A stretch of DNA of 13,641 nt from Chrysochromulina tobinii (lineage: Eukaryota; Haptophyta; Prymnesiales; Chrysochromulinaceae): assembly GCA_001275005.1 (NCBI GenBank), contig JWZX01002596.1, positions 1-13,641 of the forward strand, given 5' to 3'. This document shows, piece by piece, positions 12,124 through 13,641 of this stretch. The position numbers were made by a program, and so were the translations under genes. The first letter of the stretch is position 1; the number at the start of each line of letters is the position of its first letter. Below the pieces are notes generated by a model, which had not been told where the DNA came from, did not search any database, and saw only the letters and a program-made list of their open reading frames with translations.

Positions 12124-13641
12124 ATGTCCGAAGACGTCCCGCGAACGGTACCAGTCTACTCCCGATCCTTAAGTGTTGATGCCCCAACCAAAGAGATCCT
12201 CGCCAAGCACGGTCTCGACGACTCGTGCCCTCCCGAGCTTCGGATCCGATTCCAGGTCTACAAGAAGATCGTTGTGTCGGCCGGGCTTATCACCCCAGAA
12301 GGGGAGGAGTCGACGGTGCTTTCCGCACACGTCGCGCTGGCGCTTCTGCGCGACATCCCTCACCTTCAGAGCATGGAAACCAGCCGCCTCATCGACCCAG
12401 AGAAGACGTTAGCGTTTCACAACGACAGCGAGCCACGGGAAGAGTCAGGCATTGGGATCGAACCAGGACCACAGGAGCTGGATAGCCCCGCGGACGAGGG
12501 TTCGGACGACGCGTCTGCCGCTCCAGTCCGTGTTCGCGGACGGTCAACGCGCGCAGAGATCGAGGCACTTCTGACTCACGTGTCTAACGCAAAGACAATC
12601 AAGAACTTGAAGATCATCAAGGTGTTTCGCCAGTGGGCGGGCGTGCGCGGGTCCGCGGCAAGCCGTACCGTGCACGGCGGCACCGACGAGAGCGCGGACG
12701 AGATCGCGCCCGAGACGGTGCCCGTCGCTACCACGCCCAAAGGCAAACGGCCGGCGACGCCGAAGACGCCAAAAGGTCAGGCGTCGAAGAACCTGGTGGA
12801 CAAGGACCTGACCGAGTTGCTTGCCGAGCACGACCTGGCGCACTTCGCCCCCTTCCTCCTTAAGGCCGGGGTAGTGACAGTCCGGGCGTTTCTTAAGCAC
12901 TCGTGCGATGAGCTCTTTGAGACGGTCACGCGCAAGCACGTCTTCCCGCACTTCAAAGCGTCAAGCGTAGAGATCAAGGCCCTCATCGCGATCGGCTTGA
13001 TGGCTCCGGCGATGATGACGCCGCCGAAGCCAACGTGGGAGCAGGTGCTCAAGCCTGCCGCGCCAGTCGCTTCGCACTCCTTCGGCGCCTCCTTCGGTCC
13101 TCCGAAAGCCGCAGCCGCCGCGCCGCCCGCCAAGCCGGTCCAGCGCGTCGCGTTCGCTCAGAGCGCGCCCCCGGCTCCGGTACGCGCCACGCGCCCGCCG
13201 ACGCCACTAGCGCGCGACGTGGACGACCCGCTCATGCGCGCCATCGAGCAGTCGCCGAACGTCAGCGTCCTCTTCGCGCGCGTCGCGGACTCGGAGATCA
13301 AGGCCGACCTCTTTTGGAAGCTCGCGGCGGCTCTGAACCAGCCGATGGCGCTGGCCGCGCAGGCGATCGACGACTCCCCCGAGGACGGCGTGGGCGTGCT
13401 CGAGCTCATTCTCGCGGACAAGCTCGCTAACGGCATAGCCGAGAACGAGCTCCACATGCCTGACGATGGCATCCGCCAGGTCAAGAACAGAGTGATCGCG
13501 TGGAGCCAGCCGTCGCCAGCGGCCCAAGTGCCGCCGACTCCCGCCCCGCACGGCCGAGACGGCGAAGCGCACGCCCCAGAGGCGAGCATGGCGTCATTCG
13601 CCGGCCTCGCCGCTGCGGCCGCGTCGGGCATGGGGCGCCAG
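12124..13641 (+). CDS. Large open frame with SAM-like domain, 3' end outside the window
   Basis: From ATG 12124 (AGG before it, so A at -3) the frame is open for 506 codons to the right edge with no stop, far longer than chance would allow even at high GC. The protein begins MSEDVPRTVPVYSRSLSVD. Residues about 20-80 form a compact-looking region (EILAKHGLDD, then RIRFQVYKKIVVSAGL). Residues 100-135 are acidic, and 205-222 are a basic TPKGKRPATPKTPKGQ linker. Residues about 229-292 resemble a SAM-domain fold (LTELLAEHDLAHFAPFLLKA at 229-248, FETVTRKHVFPHF, then VEIKALIAIGL). A Pro/Ala-rich linker (300-365) leads to another helical block (368-462) and a low-complexity tail. No catalytic motif is visible. 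SAM domains mediate protein assembly. The Gag-like ORF of a retroelement is an alternative that cannot be tested here. The reading frame is certain, the domain call tentative. Confidence 0.75.
   Translation, partial: MSEDVPRTVPVYSRSLSVDAPTKEILAKHGLDDSCPPELRIRFQVYKKIVVSAGLITPEGEESTVLSAHVALALLRDIPHLQSMETSRLIDPEKTLAFHNDSEPREESGIGIEPGPQELDSPADEGSDDASAAPVRVRGRSTRAEIEALLTHVSNAKTIKNLKIIKVFRQWAGVRGSAASRTVHGGTDESADEIAPETVPVATTPKGKRPATPKTPKGQASKNLVDKDLTELLAEHDLAHFAPFLLKAGVVTVRAFLKHSCDELFETVTRKHVFPHFKASSVEIKALIAIGLMAPAMMTPPKPTWEQVLKPAAPVASHSFGASFGPPKAAAAAPPAKPVQRVAFAQSAPPAPVRATRPPTPLARDVDDPLMRAIEQSPNVSVLFARVADSEIKADLFWKLAAALNQPMALAAQAIDDSPEDGVGVLELILADKLANGIAENELHMPDDGIRQVKNRVIAWSQPSPAAQVPPTPAPHGRDGEAHAPEASMASFAGLAAAAASGMGRQ

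Noticed and set aside
11670-12179. 169-residue plus-strand frame overlapping the start at 12124
   Set aside because: It has no ATG start, runs through a TG-rich tract and the G-tract, and conflicts with the much longer open frame beginning at 12124.

Overview
This is a GC-rich nuclear window from a eukaryote, most likely a unicellular alga or other protist; a haptophyte-like genome would fit, but the sequence does not fix the lineage. The reasons are a clear GT-AG intron, secretory signal peptides, a GPI- or tail-anchor-like hydrophobic C-terminus, families typical of eukaryotes (E-NTPDase, GT31-like glycosyltransferase, J protein with an apparent organelle presequence, UBA/WWE-like/Sel1 protein, SPRY) and no bacterial operon structure. 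Most genes are intronless and closely packed. No rRNA, tRNA, CRISPR array or recognisable transposase was found.

Layout from left to right. Positions 1-83 hold a possible start of a minus-strand gene leaving the window. Positions 84-557 are a non-coding stretch with a striking pair of inverted pentamer repeats. Three plus-strand genes follow: a J-domain protein (558-1265), an apyrase/NTPDase of the GDA1/CD39 family (1546-2961) and an unknown type I membrane glycoprotein (3189-4157). Two minus-strand genes converge on them: a GT31-like glycosyltransferase (4418-5638) and a UBA-like/WWE-like/Sel1-repeat protein carrying an internally duplicated domain (5805-7391). A 468-base divergent spacer separates the latter from a two-exon plus-strand orphan gene (7860-9164, intron 8168-8320).

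Next comes a repeat-bearing, apparently non-coding stretch (9165 to about 10200) with two almost identical 92-bp copies and a diverged copy between them. It is followed by a SPRY-domain gene (10204-11601), a leader-like region with a strong G-tract, and a 506-codon frame (12124-13641) that is still open at the right edge and has a SAM-like domain.

Functionally, the apyrase, the unknown glycoprotein and the glycosyltransferase all point to the secretory pathway. Golgi NDPases of the GDA1 type remove the nucleoside diphosphate product of glycosyltransferases, so the proximity is suggestive, but eukaryotic neighbours need not cooperate. The most unusual gene is the 5805-7391 protein, which joins ubiquitin/ADP-ribose-associated-looking modules to Sel1 repeats and a tandem domain I cannot name.
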